Origin: Lachnospiraceae bacterium
Lineage (GTDB): Bacteria > Bacillota > Clostridia > Lachnospirales > Lachnospiraceae
Assembly (NCBI GenBank): GCA_016287095.1
Contig: JAEEVK010000002.1
Coordinates: 1-64,000 of the forward strand
Direction of reading: 5' to 3'
Length of the DNA: 64,000 nucleotides
Part shown: positions 24,809 through 33,240 of the stretch, one piece after another
How the letters are laid out: each line of letters begins with the position of its first letter
How positions within the stretch are numbered: the stretch's first letter is position 1
The notes under the pieces: model-generated
Told to the model about the DNA's origin: nothing
What the model saw: the letters and a program-made list of their open reading frames with translations, nothing else
Databases searched by the model: none
Translations under genes and position numbers: made by a program

Positions 24809-26860
24809 ATGCGTGATCGAAGAGTAACGGCAATTATTATAACACTTATCATGATAACCGGCCTGATAATCCCGGGGAATATAAATGTTAAAGCTGATGC
24901 TGAGGAAATATCATACAGCCTCGGAGAGAATGCTGATATATGCTATAAAAGAAGTGAGAACAAGGTATACTATAAAAGACGGCATTATTCTTCCAAAAGC
25001 GGGATAAGGTATTATACACAATATTTTGTTGTATCCTTGAAGATGGCAGATACTACAGATGATCTGCGTTATCTTTCTCAAAAGTCCGGGGAATACAGTA
25101 AAAGCATCACGGTCAGTTTTTCTGGTTCTTCTGTGGGAGAAAGCGAATCAGGAAAGAATGGCGACTTTTATTGGTATGATTCCGCTGCTACTGATGAAGG
25201 GTATATCATGACCACATATGTAATGGACGGGAGTATATTTGAAAATCTTTTGCTTGAAGCCGGGATAGAGGGTGAGAGCAATATCTATATACATCATGTA
25301 TTTGCAGTTACCGGAGGCAGTGAGTCCGATGACTGGCACACCAAATATAATGTGAAGAATAATAGCCCTTACTACAGGTATTCGGATCTGATGCAGGTGG
25401 GATGGAACAATACATCGGCTACACATGAGTCGCAAATGAATTGCCTGAATATCCCTGTACCATTTGAAAGACAGACTAGGATGATAACGGATATACCGGC
25501 TTATGTGGATGAGATGACTACCATGAGCCCTACATATTATGAGGAAGAAATTTTTGTTATAACTCCTCCTGCCGGTCCTACCGGTGACGAACCTTCTTAT
25601 ACACCTACACCTGTACCCACACCCATATCGACAGTTGACACAGGTGATACGACACCTACTCCATTAATAACAGAACCTCCAACTCCGGTAATAACAGCTA
25701 CACCGACTCCCAGGGGGGATATATCCTTAGATATTTTGACGGATAATCTCAAGTATGTACAGTACATAGATGCCGCTAAAGATAAAGCCCATGTGGTTCT
25801 GGGAAGCGAAATGTCGGAGGACTTAGGTCTGTCAGTAACCAATTATGGTGACGATATCAGGATTTCATTCCCTTTCGATGTATTTAACGGGGATGGAGAA
25901 AGACTGCCGGCCAACACCTGGAATATGCTTAATAACCCTTACCGGGTACCTGATTATACCGCTGAAGGGGATTATACGATAAGATCGGCAGCTGTCACTG
26001 ATACGGGTAGCTTTGCGGCCTATGCCGAAGCCGGGCTTACGGTGTCAGGAAAAATATATGGATTGTGCCTGAAAAATATCAATTCGGATGCACCTGATTG
26101 GAAAGGTGTGTTTGAATCGGGAGGTTACAGGTGTTTAACCGGGCTAAAGGATAAACTGGGGCACCGTAAGATATCAGATACCAAAAGAGTCCTGCCTTTG
26201 GTGGATGGGGATAGTCCCAATAATGCTGCCGGTGGGATGCTGAAAAGCGGATATACATGGACATTTGAACTTAAGACATACGGGGATACTATGTCGGATA
26301 CGGATGCACATATCCTGATAGTACCGACATTTTACTACATAACGGAAAATCTTAACGGAAGACAGGCAGTAAAGGTATATGGGACGGATGTATCTGAGAT
26401 AAAGGGTGCTGTAGAAGCCTGTAAAATACGAAATGACGAGAATGAGAGTACATGGGAGTTTGAGTGGGGACTTCCCAATGAATGGTACTGCACAGCTGCC
26501 GATGAGGATGTAGAAGGACTGATAGAGAGAAAAGGAGGACTGACTTTTAAGGAGGACTTCTGGAAGAAAAAGGGTTACTTAATCGTGAACTTGGAAATCG
26601 GGGCCTACGATGCTTCGGGTAAACTCATAATGACATATGCAAACAAAAAGACAAATGTCGATATGGGCATGTGTGATATGTGGAAGACGGAAGGCTGTCT
26701 TAGCAGTAAGACGGACTGCTTCGGGCAAAAGTTTACCATAGATGAAGGAGATGTCATAATCCTGAGGCTTCCCGGATCTACATTTGACAGTAACGGCAAT
26801 CCGTCTCCGCCGACCAGTGCAAAAGAGGATAAAACCGTGATATACGGGGGCTTCCGATAA
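24809..26860 (+). CDS. Large secreted protein with Pro/Thr linker
   Basis: 683 residues with a signal peptide (about 1-31, cut near VKADAEE). Two predicted extracellular regions (about 32-255 and 305-683) flank a Pro/Thr-rich linker at about 263-305 with repeated TPTP units. The layout, adhesive-looking beta-rich domains joined by a stiff linker, suits a surface protein or adhesin. No LPxTG motif, no C-terminal membrane anchor. A strong AGGAGG sits before ATG. It is the last gene of the unit, before the inverted repeat at 26888. I recognise no named family. Confidence 0.55.
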   Translation: MRDRRVTAIIITLIMITGLIIPGNINVKADAEEISYSLGENADICYKRSENKVYYKRRHYSSKSGIRYYTQYFVVSLKMADTTDDLRYLSQKSGEYSKSITVSFSGSSVGESESGKNGDFYWYDSAATDEGYIMTTYVMDGSIFENLLLEAGIEGESNIYIHHVFAVTGGSESDDWHTKYNVKNNSPYYRYSDLMQVGWNNTSATHESQMNCLNIPVPFERQTRMITDIPAYVDEMTTMSPTYYEEEIFVITPPAGPTGDEPSYTPTPVPTPISTVDTGDTTPTPLITEPPTPVITATPTPRGDISLDILTDNLKYVQYIDAAKDKAHVVLGSEMSEDLGLSVTNYGDDIRISFPFDVFNGDGERLPANTWNMLNNPYRVPDYTAEGDYTIRSAAVTDTGSFAAYAEAGLTVSGKIYGLCLKNINSDAPDWKGVFESGGYRCLTGLKDKLGHRKISDTKRVLPLVDGDSPNNAAGGMLKSGYTWTFELKTYGDTMSDTDAHILIVPTFYYITENLNGRQAVKVYGTDVSEIKGAVEACKIRNDENESTWEFEWGLPNEWYCTAADEDVEGLIERKGGLTFKEDFWKKKGYLIVNLEIGAYDASGKLIMTYANKKTNVDMGMCDMWKTEGCLSSKTDCFGQKFTIDEGDVIILRLPGSTFDSNGNPSPPTSAKEDKTVIYGGFR

Positions 26861-26885
26861 GTTTTTTATGTTTTGAAAAAAAATC

Positions 26886-26914
26886 TTGCCTTTAGACAAA
26901 GAAAGTTGTATTAT
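26886..26914 (+). promoter_or_regulatory. Promoter of the aminotransferase gene, within the inverted repeat
   Basis: TTGCCT at 26886-26891, a 17-base spacer and TATTAT at 26909-26914. The -35 box lies in the left arm of the 12-base inverted repeat and the right arm lies just after the expected start site. Confidence 0.45.
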
Positions 26915-26943
26915 AAACTGTGAATTGTCTAAAGGCTATTTTT
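26888..26943 (+). terminator. Inverted repeat at the end of the Tad-like operon
   Basis: Perfect 12-base arms (26888-26899 and 26925-26936, GCCTTTAGACAA and its complement) around a 25-base loop that can form an inner 4-pair helix (AGTT/AACT), followed by TATTTTTA. It can act as a terminator for the locus. The arms also bracket a promoter, so an operator role for the next gene is possible. Confidence 0.6.
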
Positions 26944-26981
26944 ATTGGGGAATTTTCCATATATAGAAAGGAAAGAGAACT

Positions 26982-28178
26982 ATGACAGGATTATCTAAGA
27001 AAGCAATGGCGGTTAAACCTTCTTCCACACTTGCCATTTCCGACAAGGCAAAGCAGATGAAGGCAGCAGGAGTCGATGTAGTGAGCTTTGGCGCGGGAGA
27101 GCCTGATTTCCCTACACCCAAGAATGTATGTGATGCGGCTGTTGATGCTATTAACGCAGGATTTACAAAGTATACTGCAGCATCCGGTATTTTAGAGTTA
27201 AAGCAGGCAATATGCGATAAGTTTGCCCGTTTTAACAAGCTGCACTATGAGACTAACCAGATCGTCATCAGCAATGGCGGAAAGCATTCATTGACAAACA
27301 TTTTCGAAGCTATCTTAGATCCCGGTGATGAGGTTATCATACCTTCTCCTTACTGGCTTTCTTATCCGGAGATGGTTAAGCTTGCCGGAGGTATCCCGAT
27401 TTATGTCCGCTGCTCTAAAGAGAACGGCTATAAGATCACCGCAGAGCAGTTGAGAGAGGCCTGTACTCCCGAAACCAAGGCATTTGTCCTTAATTCCCCG
27501 AACAATCCTACAGGTATGATTTATACCAGAGAGGAGCTTGAGGCTATAGCTAAGGTTATAGTTGAGAAGGATATCTACTGTGTATCCGATGAGATGTACG
27601 AAAACCTTGTTTATACGGATGAGGAAGTAGTAAGTATCGCTTCCTTTAATGACGAGATATATAAGAGGACTATCACATGTTCAGGTATGGCAAAGGCATA
27701 TGCTATGACCGGATGGAGACTGGGTTATATAGGTGCTGCACCTGAGATCGCAAAGGCTATCGGAAGCATCCAGAGCCACCAGACCTCAAATCCCAACTCC
27801 ATAGCTCAGAAAGCAGGTGTTGAGGCTCTGAACGGACCTCAGGAAACTGTAGAGCTGATGCGCCAGGAGTTTGCTAAGCGCTGTGACTATATGTATGACA
27901 GGATCAGCAAGATGCCCCACGCTTCCATCATCAAGCCCAGCGGTGCTTTTTATGCATTTGTTGATGTCAGTGAAGCATTCGGACTCAAGTACAAAGGTGA
28001 GAAGGTCGGCGATGTATTTAAACTTGCAGATATCCTTCTTAACGACTACAAAGTTGCGGTTATCCCTTGCAAGGACTTCGGTTTTGACACACATATCCGT
28101 CTGAGCTATGCTACCAGCATGGAGAATATAACCAAGGGACTTGACAGGATCGAAGAGTTCCTGAAGGCACTCGAGTAA
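26982..28178 (+). CDS. PLP-dependent class I aminotransferase (aspartate aminotransferase type)
   Basis: Transfers amino groups between amino acids and 2-oxo acids, most likely aspartate/glutamate. The 398 residues show the fold type I pattern: GAGEPDFPTP near the start, YTAASG, the NNPTGMIY motif, the PLP-binding lysine in SGMAKAYAMTGWRLGY and a C-terminal arginine region (IRLSYATS). AGAAAGG precedes ATG. Substrate range cannot be fixed from sequence alone. alaS follows after 25 bases, in the same direction, and might share the transcript. Confidence 0.9.
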   Translation: MTGLSKKAMAVKPSSTLAISDKAKQMKAAGVDVVSFGAGEPDFPTPKNVCDAAVDAINAGFTKYTAASGILELKQAICDKFARFNKLHYETNQIVISNGGKHSLTNIFEAILDPGDEVIIPSPYWLSYPEMVKLAGGIPIYVRCSKENGYKITAEQLREACTPETKAFVLNSPNNPTGMIYTREELEAIAKVIVEKDIYCVSDEMYENLVYTDEEVVSIASFNDEIYKRTITCSGMAKAYAMTGWRLGYIGAAPEIAKAIGSIQSHQTSNPNSIAQKAGVEALNGPQETVELMRQEFAKRCDYMYDRISKMPHASIIKPSGAFYAFVDVSEAFGLKYKGEKVGDVFKLADILLNDYKVAVIPCKDFGFDTHIRLSYATSMENITKGLDRIEEFLKALE

Positions 28179-28203
28179 TAGATTTTTGAATGGAGAAACA
28201 GAA

Positions 28204-30855
28204 ATGAAGAAAATTACAGCCAGTGAGCTTAGAAAAGCTTGGATAGATTTTTACAAGGAAAGAGGCCATGTGGACTGCGGAGCGGTATCACTTGTATCTG
28301 ACGGTTCGACAGGTGTTATGTTCAATGTAGCAGGTATGCAGCCCCTTATGCCTTACCTTTTAGGACAGAAGCATCCCATGGGCACCAGACTCTGTAACGT
28401 ACAGGGCTGTGTTCGTACCAATGATATTGATTCCGTAGGTGATAAGAGCCACGGTACCTTCTTTGAGATGATGGGCAGCTGGAGTCTGGGTGATTATTTC
28501 AAGGAAGACAGATGTAAGTGGAGCTTTGAGCTGTTGACACAGCTTTTCGGTTTTGATGCTGACCATCTTGCAGCTACAGTATTCGAGGGCGACGAGAATG
28601 CTCCCAGAGACGAAGAGGGTGCAAAATACAGAGAGTTATCGGGCTTTAAGAAGGAGAATATTTTCTATCTGCCCGCTGAGGATAACTGGTGGGGACTTGA
28701 GTACGGTCCCTGCGGTCCCGACAGTGAGATGTTCTATGTAAAGGACGTTCCGCCCTGCGGTCCCGACTGTAAGCCCGGATGTCACTGCGGAAAGTACACC
28801 GAGATCGGTAACGATGTTTTCATGCAGTATGAAAAGCATCATGACGGATCACTTACACCCTTAAAGCAGAAAAATGTTGATACCGGATGGGGACTTGAGA
28901 GAAATCTTGCGTTCTTAAACGGTTTTGATGATGTATATAAGATCGATCTTCATGCACCGGCTATTTCTTATATTGAGGAAGCCAGCGGCATCAAGTATGA
29001 GAGCGATGAGAAGCTTACCAGATCAATGCGTATACTTGCTGATCATACCCGTACAGCTGTTATGCTTATCGGTGATGAGGCGAAGCTTCTTCCCTCCAAT
29101 GCAGGCGCAGGCTATGTACTTCGCCGTCTTATCCGTCGTGCGGTAAGACATGCCAGAGCTTTGGGACTTAAGAAGGAAAATATCTTAAAGGTAGCTGAAA
29201 CCTATATTTCCGTATATCAGGAAAGTTATCCTTTATTACTCAAGAATAAAGACTTTGTCCTTACAGAACTCGGTAAGGAGATCGAGCGTTTTGAAGCAAC
29301 ACTTGAAAACGGTTTAAAGGAATTTAAGAAAATACTTGACACAAAGCAAACAGAAAAGAGCAAGGAGATAGACGGAAAAGAAGCTTTCTATCTGTATGAT
29401 ACCTTCGGATTCCCGCTGGAGCTTACTGTGGAGCTTGCTGAAGAAGAGGGTCTTAAGGTTGATGAAAAGGGTTTTGCCGATGCTATGGAAGAACAGAAGC
29501 AGAAGGCAAGGGAAGGCAAGAACTTCTCGCAGAAGCTCACAGGACAGGGTGTATTTGACAGCCTTGACGAGTCTGTAAAGAGTGAATTTTTAGGATATGA
29601 TGCGTTGGGCTGTGACGGTACTATAGTTGCCATGGCAGGTGATAACGCACTTGTAAATGAACTTAAGACCGGTGAAGAGGGAACTATAATTACCGATAAG
29701 ACAACCTTCTACGGTACAATGGGCGGACAGGTAGGAGATATCGGAGAAATACTCGGACGTGACGGCTCTAAGTTTGAGGTAACCGAGACCATCCATGTGG
29801 CAGGCGGAAGAACCGCTCATGTAGGAAAGGTCGTATCAGGCAGCTTTAAGACCTCCGATAAGGTTTCATTAAATGTTGATAAAGAAAACCGCGCAAAGAC
29901 CTGCAGGAACCATTCGGCAACACACCTTCTCCAGGCAGCTCTCCGTGAGGTACTGGGCAATGATGCTCATCAGGCCGGATCATTCCAGGATCCCGAGAGA
30001 ACACGTTTCGACTTCTCTTACGGTCAGGCTATGACAAAAGAGCAGATCGAGAAGGTTGAAGCTATCGTAAATGAAAATATCGAGAAGGATCTTCCTGTTG
30101 TGACTGATGTTATGAGCATCGATGAAGCTAAGAAGACCGGTGCTATGGCTCTGTTCGGAGAGAAATACGGCGATTCTGTAAGAGTAGTATCAATGGGTGA
30201 TTTCTCCAAGGAGCTCTGCGGCGGTACCCATGTAAAGCATACCGGTGATATATCTTCATTTAAGATCCTTTCAGAATCAGGTGTAGCTGCAGGCGTAAGA
30301 CGTATCGAGGCTATTACCGGTTCAAACGTACTTACATATTACAAAAAGCAGGAAGAGCAGTTAAATAAGGCTGCTGTTACTCTTAAGGTACAGCCTGCTA
30401 TGCTAATAGAGAAGATACAGCATCTTATGGCTGAATATAAGGCTCTGTCTCAGGAGCTTGAGTCGTTAAAGGCTAAGCTGGCAAAGGATTCATTAGGCAA
30501 TGTACTTGACTCCGTAGTAGAGGTTAAGGGAGTTAAGGTACTTGCTGCTAAGGTACCCGGAGTTGATATGAACGGTCTTCGTGATCTTTCGGATAATCTC
30601 TGTGATAAGATGGGCGGAGGTATTGCTGTCCTTGTATCCGAAGCTGACGGCAAGGTAAATCTGGTTGCTAAGGCTACCGACGATGCTATTGCCAAGGGTG
30701 CTCATGCAGGTAACCTTATCAAGGCTATTGCTCCTATAGTAGGAGGCGGCGGTGGCGGACGTCCCAATATGGCTCAGGCCGGCGGAAAGAATCCTGCAGG
30801 CATCGAGGAATGTATCAAGGCTGTAGCAGGCACCGTTGAATCACAGATAAAGTAA
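28204..30855 (+). CDS. alaS: Alanyl-tRNA synthetase
   Basis: Charges tRNA-Ala with alanine. ATG 28204 is chosen, with GGAG at good spacing; a TTG 18 bases earlier lies on top of that site. The 883 residues fit the family. Catalytic domain with GTFFEMMGSWSLGDYFK, editing domain with the zinc-type motifs HSATHLL and CGGTHVKHTG, and a C-terminal DHHA1-like domain ending in the glycine run before RPNMAQAGG. A loop near SECMP-like CGPDCKPGCHCGKY carries several cysteines, an insertion seen in some family members. Confidence 0.97.
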   Translation: MKKITASELRKAWIDFYKERGHVDCGAVSLVSDGSTGVMFNVAGMQPLMPYLLGQKHPMGTRLCNVQGCVRTNDIDSVGDKSHGTFFEMMGSWSLGDYFKEDRCKWSFELLTQLFGFDADHLAATVFEGDENAPRDEEGAKYRELSGFKKENIFYLPAEDNWWGLEYGPCGPDSEMFYVKDVPPCGPDCKPGCHCGKYTEIGNDVFMQYEKHHDGSLTPLKQKNVDTGWGLERNLAFLNGFDDVYKIDLHAPAISYIEEASGIKYESDEKLTRSMRILADHTRTAVMLIGDEAKLLPSNAGAGYVLRRLIRRAVRHARALGLKKENILKVAETYISVYQESYPLLLKNKDFVLTELGKEIERFEATLENGLKEFKKILDTKQTEKSKEIDGKEAFYLYDTFGFPLELTVELAEEEGLKVDEKGFADAMEEQKQKAREGKNFSQKLTGQGVFDSLDESVKSEFLGYDALGCDGTIVAMAGDNALVNELKTGEEGTIITDKTTFYGTMGGQVGDIGEILGRDGSKFEVTETIHVAGGRTAHVGKVVSGSFKTSDKVSLNVDKENRAKTCRNHSATHLLQAALREVLGNDAHQAGSFQDPERTRFDFSYGQAMTKEQIEKVEAIVNENIEKDLPVVTDVMSIDEAKKTGAMALFGEKYGDSVRVVSMGDFSKELCGGTHVKHTGDISSFKILSESGVAAGVRRIEAITGSNVLTYYKKQEEQLNKAAVTLKVQPAMLIEKIQHLMAEYKALSQELESLKAKLAKDSLGNVLDSVVEVKGVKVLAAKVPGVDMNGLRDLSDNLCDKMGGGIAVLVSEADGKVNLVAKATDDAIAKGAHAGNLIKAIAPIVGGGGGGRPNMAQAGGKNPAGIEECIKAVAGTVESQIK

Positions 30856-30880
30856 ATCCTAAATAAAGAAGGAGGTCAGC

Positions 30881-31756
30881 GTGAAGAAATTCTGCATCAT
30901 CACGAATAAGTCAAAGGACGAATGCTTTGAAGTTACAAAGAGAATTGAAACGCTTATCTCCGAATACGGAGGAACCAGTGTTTCTTTCGGAGATCCGTTG
31001 AACGGAGAGTTTAACAGTTCTCCTGAAAACATAAAGACCTTCGGACCTCAGCATGAGGAAGCTCTTAACAGCTGTGAATGCGTGATCGTGCTCGGCGGAG
31101 ACGGGACTATACTGGAAACATCAAGAGCCATAGGTGAAAGAGAAATCCCCATGGTCGGCATAAATCTCGGCACACTCGGTTTTATGTCGTGCATTGAAAG
31201 ATCACAGATCGATTATGCCATAAAAGAGCTTGTGGAGGACAATTTCACCATAGAAAACAGGATGCAGCTCAAGGTAACATCTTCAAGCGGCGGGAAAAAG
31301 AGTACCTGTCTCGCTTTAAACGATGTAACGGTTACAAGGAGCGGTTTATCCAGGCTTATAAAGACCGATGTCATTGTTAACGGACAGGCTGTGGGCTCAT
31401 ATTCCGGAGACGGATGTCTGGTTTCAACCCCTACGGGATCCACGGGTTATAATCTTTCGGCGGGCGGTCCGATCGTAACTCCTGAAGCGAAGCTGATGTG
31501 TATAACACCGATATGTCCACATACCTTTAATTCCAGGACCATAGTCGTATCGGGAGACGATAAGGTCAGGATCGTGGTCGGAGAAAAGAAAAAACTTCAG
31601 GATACCGAGAGCTTCGCCACGATAGACGGTCAGATGGCGGTAAGACTTAACGCAGGTGATTATATAGATGTGGAGCAGGCCGAGACTGTCGCTAAATTTA
31701 TCAGGCTTCCCGGACAAAGTTATTTTAATGTGCTGAACTTGAAATTAAACGGATAA
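30881..31756 (+). CDS. nadK: NAD kinase
   Basis: Phosphorylates NAD to NADP using ATP. The 291 residues include the catalytic GGDGT motif (VLGGDGTILE), the LGTLGF strand, and the NAD-binding STPTGSTGYNLSAGGP with ITPICPH later. GTG start preceded by AGGAGG. It precedes argR by 33 bases, the standard Firmicutes order, so the two are probably cotranscribed. Confidence 0.96.
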   Translation: MKKFCIITNKSKDECFEVTKRIETLISEYGGTSVSFGDPLNGEFNSSPENIKTFGPQHEEALNSCECVIVLGGDGTILETSRAIGEREIPMVGINLGTLGFMSCIERSQIDYAIKELVEDNFTIENRMQLKVTSSSGGKKSTCLALNDVTVTRSGLSRLIKTDVIVNGQAVGSYSGDGCLVSTPTGSTGYNLSAGGPIVTPEAKLMCITPICPHTFNSRTIVVSGDDKVRIVVGEKKKLQDTESFATIDGQMAVRLNAGDYIDVEQAETVAKFIRLPGQSYFNVLNLKLNG

Positions 31757-31789
31757 TGATGTGCCAAAAAGGCCGAGGAGGAGTGAACC

Positions 31790-32254
31790 GTGAAATCACA
31801 GCGACAGAATGCTATCTTAAGGATAATCAGCAACAATGACATAGAGACTCAGGAAGATCTGATGGATCTGCTTAAAGAGGCAGGCTATGATGTAACCCAG
31901 GCTACGATTTCAAGGGATATCAGGGAGCTGAAGCTGACCAAGATAGCAAATGATCATGGCGGACAGAAATATTCCGTGATGCATCAGAACAATAATAAAG
32001 ACATTTCGGACAAATATATCAGGATTTTTCATGATGCACTTGTATCAGTCGATACGGCTCAGAACATTCTGGTATTAAAGACTGTGGCCGGTATGGCGAT
32101 GGCAGTGGCTGCCGCAGTTGATTCGATGCATTTTGAAGGAGTTGTGGGCTGTATAGCAGGGGATGACACCATTTTCTGTGCGGTAAGGACCGTTGAAGAG
32201 ACCTTTAAAGTGGCTGATAAAATTCGTAAGTTGACATCTGACAGCAAGATGTGA
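31790..32254 (+). CDS. argR: Arginine repressor family regulator
   Basis: Arginine-responsive DNA-binding regulator of arginine synthesis and breakdown, acting as a hexamer. The 154 residues have the N-terminal winged helix (DLMDLLKEAGYDVTQATISRDIRELKL) and the C-terminal arginine-binding oligomerisation domain with VVGCIAGDDTIFCAVRT. GTG start preceded by GAGGAGG. It follows nadK and would precede recN in many Firmicutes; here a YebC-family gene lies between. Confidence 0.95.
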   Translation: MKSQRQNAILRIISNNDIETQEDLMDLLKEAGYDVTQATISRDIRELKLTKIANDHGGQKYSVMHQNNNKDISDKYIRIFHDALVSVDTAQNILVLKTVAGMAMAVAAAVDSMHFEGVVGCIAGDDTIFCAVRTVEETFKVADKIRKLTSDSKM

Positions 32255-32260
32255 TATAAA
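32231..32260 (+). promoter_or_regulatory. Promoter for the YebC-family gene, inside the end of argR
   Basis: TTGACA at 32231-32236, an 18-base spacer and TATAAA at 32255-32260. It overlaps the last argR codons and stop, 50 bases before the next start. Near consensus. Confidence 0.6.
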
Positions 32261-32309
32261 TATTGATAATCGTAAATTTGAAATTATTTAGGAAAGGAAA
32301 TATATAGCA

Positions 32310-33038
32310 ATGTCAGGACATTCAAAATTTGCAAACATTAAGCACAAGAAGGAGAAAAACGACTCAGCTAAGGGTAAGATTTTCACCCGTATCGGTAGAG
32401 AAATTGCCGTAGCTGTTAAGGAGGGCGGCCCTGATCCCAACAATAACTCTAAGTTAAAGGACGTAGTTGCTAAGGCTAAGGCTAACAATATGCCTAACGA
32501 CACCATCGACAGAAGCATTAAGAAGGCTGCCGGTGATCTTGGCTCAGTAAACTACGAGTCAGTAACATATGAGGGATACGGACCTAAGGGTACAGCCATC
32601 ATAGTTGAAGCTCTTACAGATAACAAAAACCGTACAGCAGCCAATATCAGAAATGCATTTACAAAGGGTTACGGAAACGTAGGTACACCCGGCTGCGTAT
32701 CCTTTATGTTTGACAAAAAAGGCCAGATCATCATTGACAAGGAAGAGTGCGAGATGGATGCAGATGAGCTCATGATGGTAGCTCTTGATGCAGGCGCAGA
32801 AGACTTCAATGACGAAGAGGAAAGCTATGAGATCATCACTGATCCCGATGATTTCTCTAAGGTACTTGAAGCATTAGAGGCTGCCAAGGTTCCCATGCTT
32901 GAAGCTGATGTCACCATGATCCCACAGACATGGGTCGAACTGACCGATGAGACAGATATTAAGAACATTAACAAGACCTTGGATCTTCTTGATGATGATG
33001 ACGATGTACAGAACGTATATCACAACTGGGATGAATGA
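32310..33038 (+). CDS. YebC/PmpR-family protein
   Basis: 242-residue family protein, historically called a transcriptional regulator; in some bacteria YebC members help ribosomes with proline-rich stalls. Typical markers are the N-terminal [18 protein letters not shown], the RKKAAGDL-like [11 protein letters not shown] helix and the acidic C-terminal domains ([19 protein letters not shown]). RBS GGAAAGG precedes ATG. It has its own apparent promoter and a terminator, so it is probably monocistronic. The exact role cannot be told from sequence. Confidence 0.93.
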   Translation: MSGHSKFANIKHKKEKNDSAKGKIFTRIGREIAVAVKEGGPDPNNNSKLKDVVAKAKANNMPNDTIDRSIKKAAGDLGSVNYESVTYEGYGPKGTAIIVEALTDNKNRTAANIRNAFTKGYGNVGTPGCVSFMFDKKGQIIIDKEECEMDADELMMVALDAGAEDFNDEEESYEIITDPDDFSKVLEALEAAKVPMLEADVTMIPQTWVELTDETDIKNINKTLDLLDDDDDVQNVYHNWDE

Positions 33039-33057
33039 TTAAAATTGAAGTTTTTTG

Positions 33058-33088
33058 GCAGGGTATTTAACGACCCTGCTATTTTTTT
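33058..33088 (+). terminator. Rho-independent terminator after the YebC-family gene
   Basis: GCAGGGT (33058-33064) and ACCCTGC (33073-33079) form 7 pairs around an 8-base loop, followed by TATTTTTTT. Confidence 0.85.
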
Positions 33089-33139
33089 ACGGCTTTTTTG
33101 AATAATTTGTGAAATGTTATATAAATTAATCTGATTTGC

Positions 33140-33168
33140 TTGCATAAATTTTTGCTTTATGATAAAAT
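33140..33168 (+). promoter_or_regulatory. Promoter for recN-glgA
   Basis: TTGCAT at 33140-33145, a 17-base spacer and TAAAAT at 33163-33168, followed by a leader of about 70 bases to the recN ATG with TTGGAGG at 33231-33237. It lies in the 200-base gap after the YebC-family terminator. Confidence 0.6.
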
Positions 33169-33240
33169 ATACTATATATAGGGTTTATTTATCACTTTAC
33201 CACAATAAAGCCGACATTCTTAGGTTTCTTTTGGAGGATT

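Noticed and set aside
25600..25720. Tandem ACACCTACACCT-type stretch as a CRISPR-like or microsatellite array.
   Set aside because: It is in frame and encodes the Pro/Thr linker of the secreted protein; no regular spacers.
28700..28800. Cysteine cluster CGPDCKPGCHCGKY in alaS as a separate metal-binding gene.
   Set aside because: It is in frame inside the catalytic domain and flanked by conserved AlaRS sequence.
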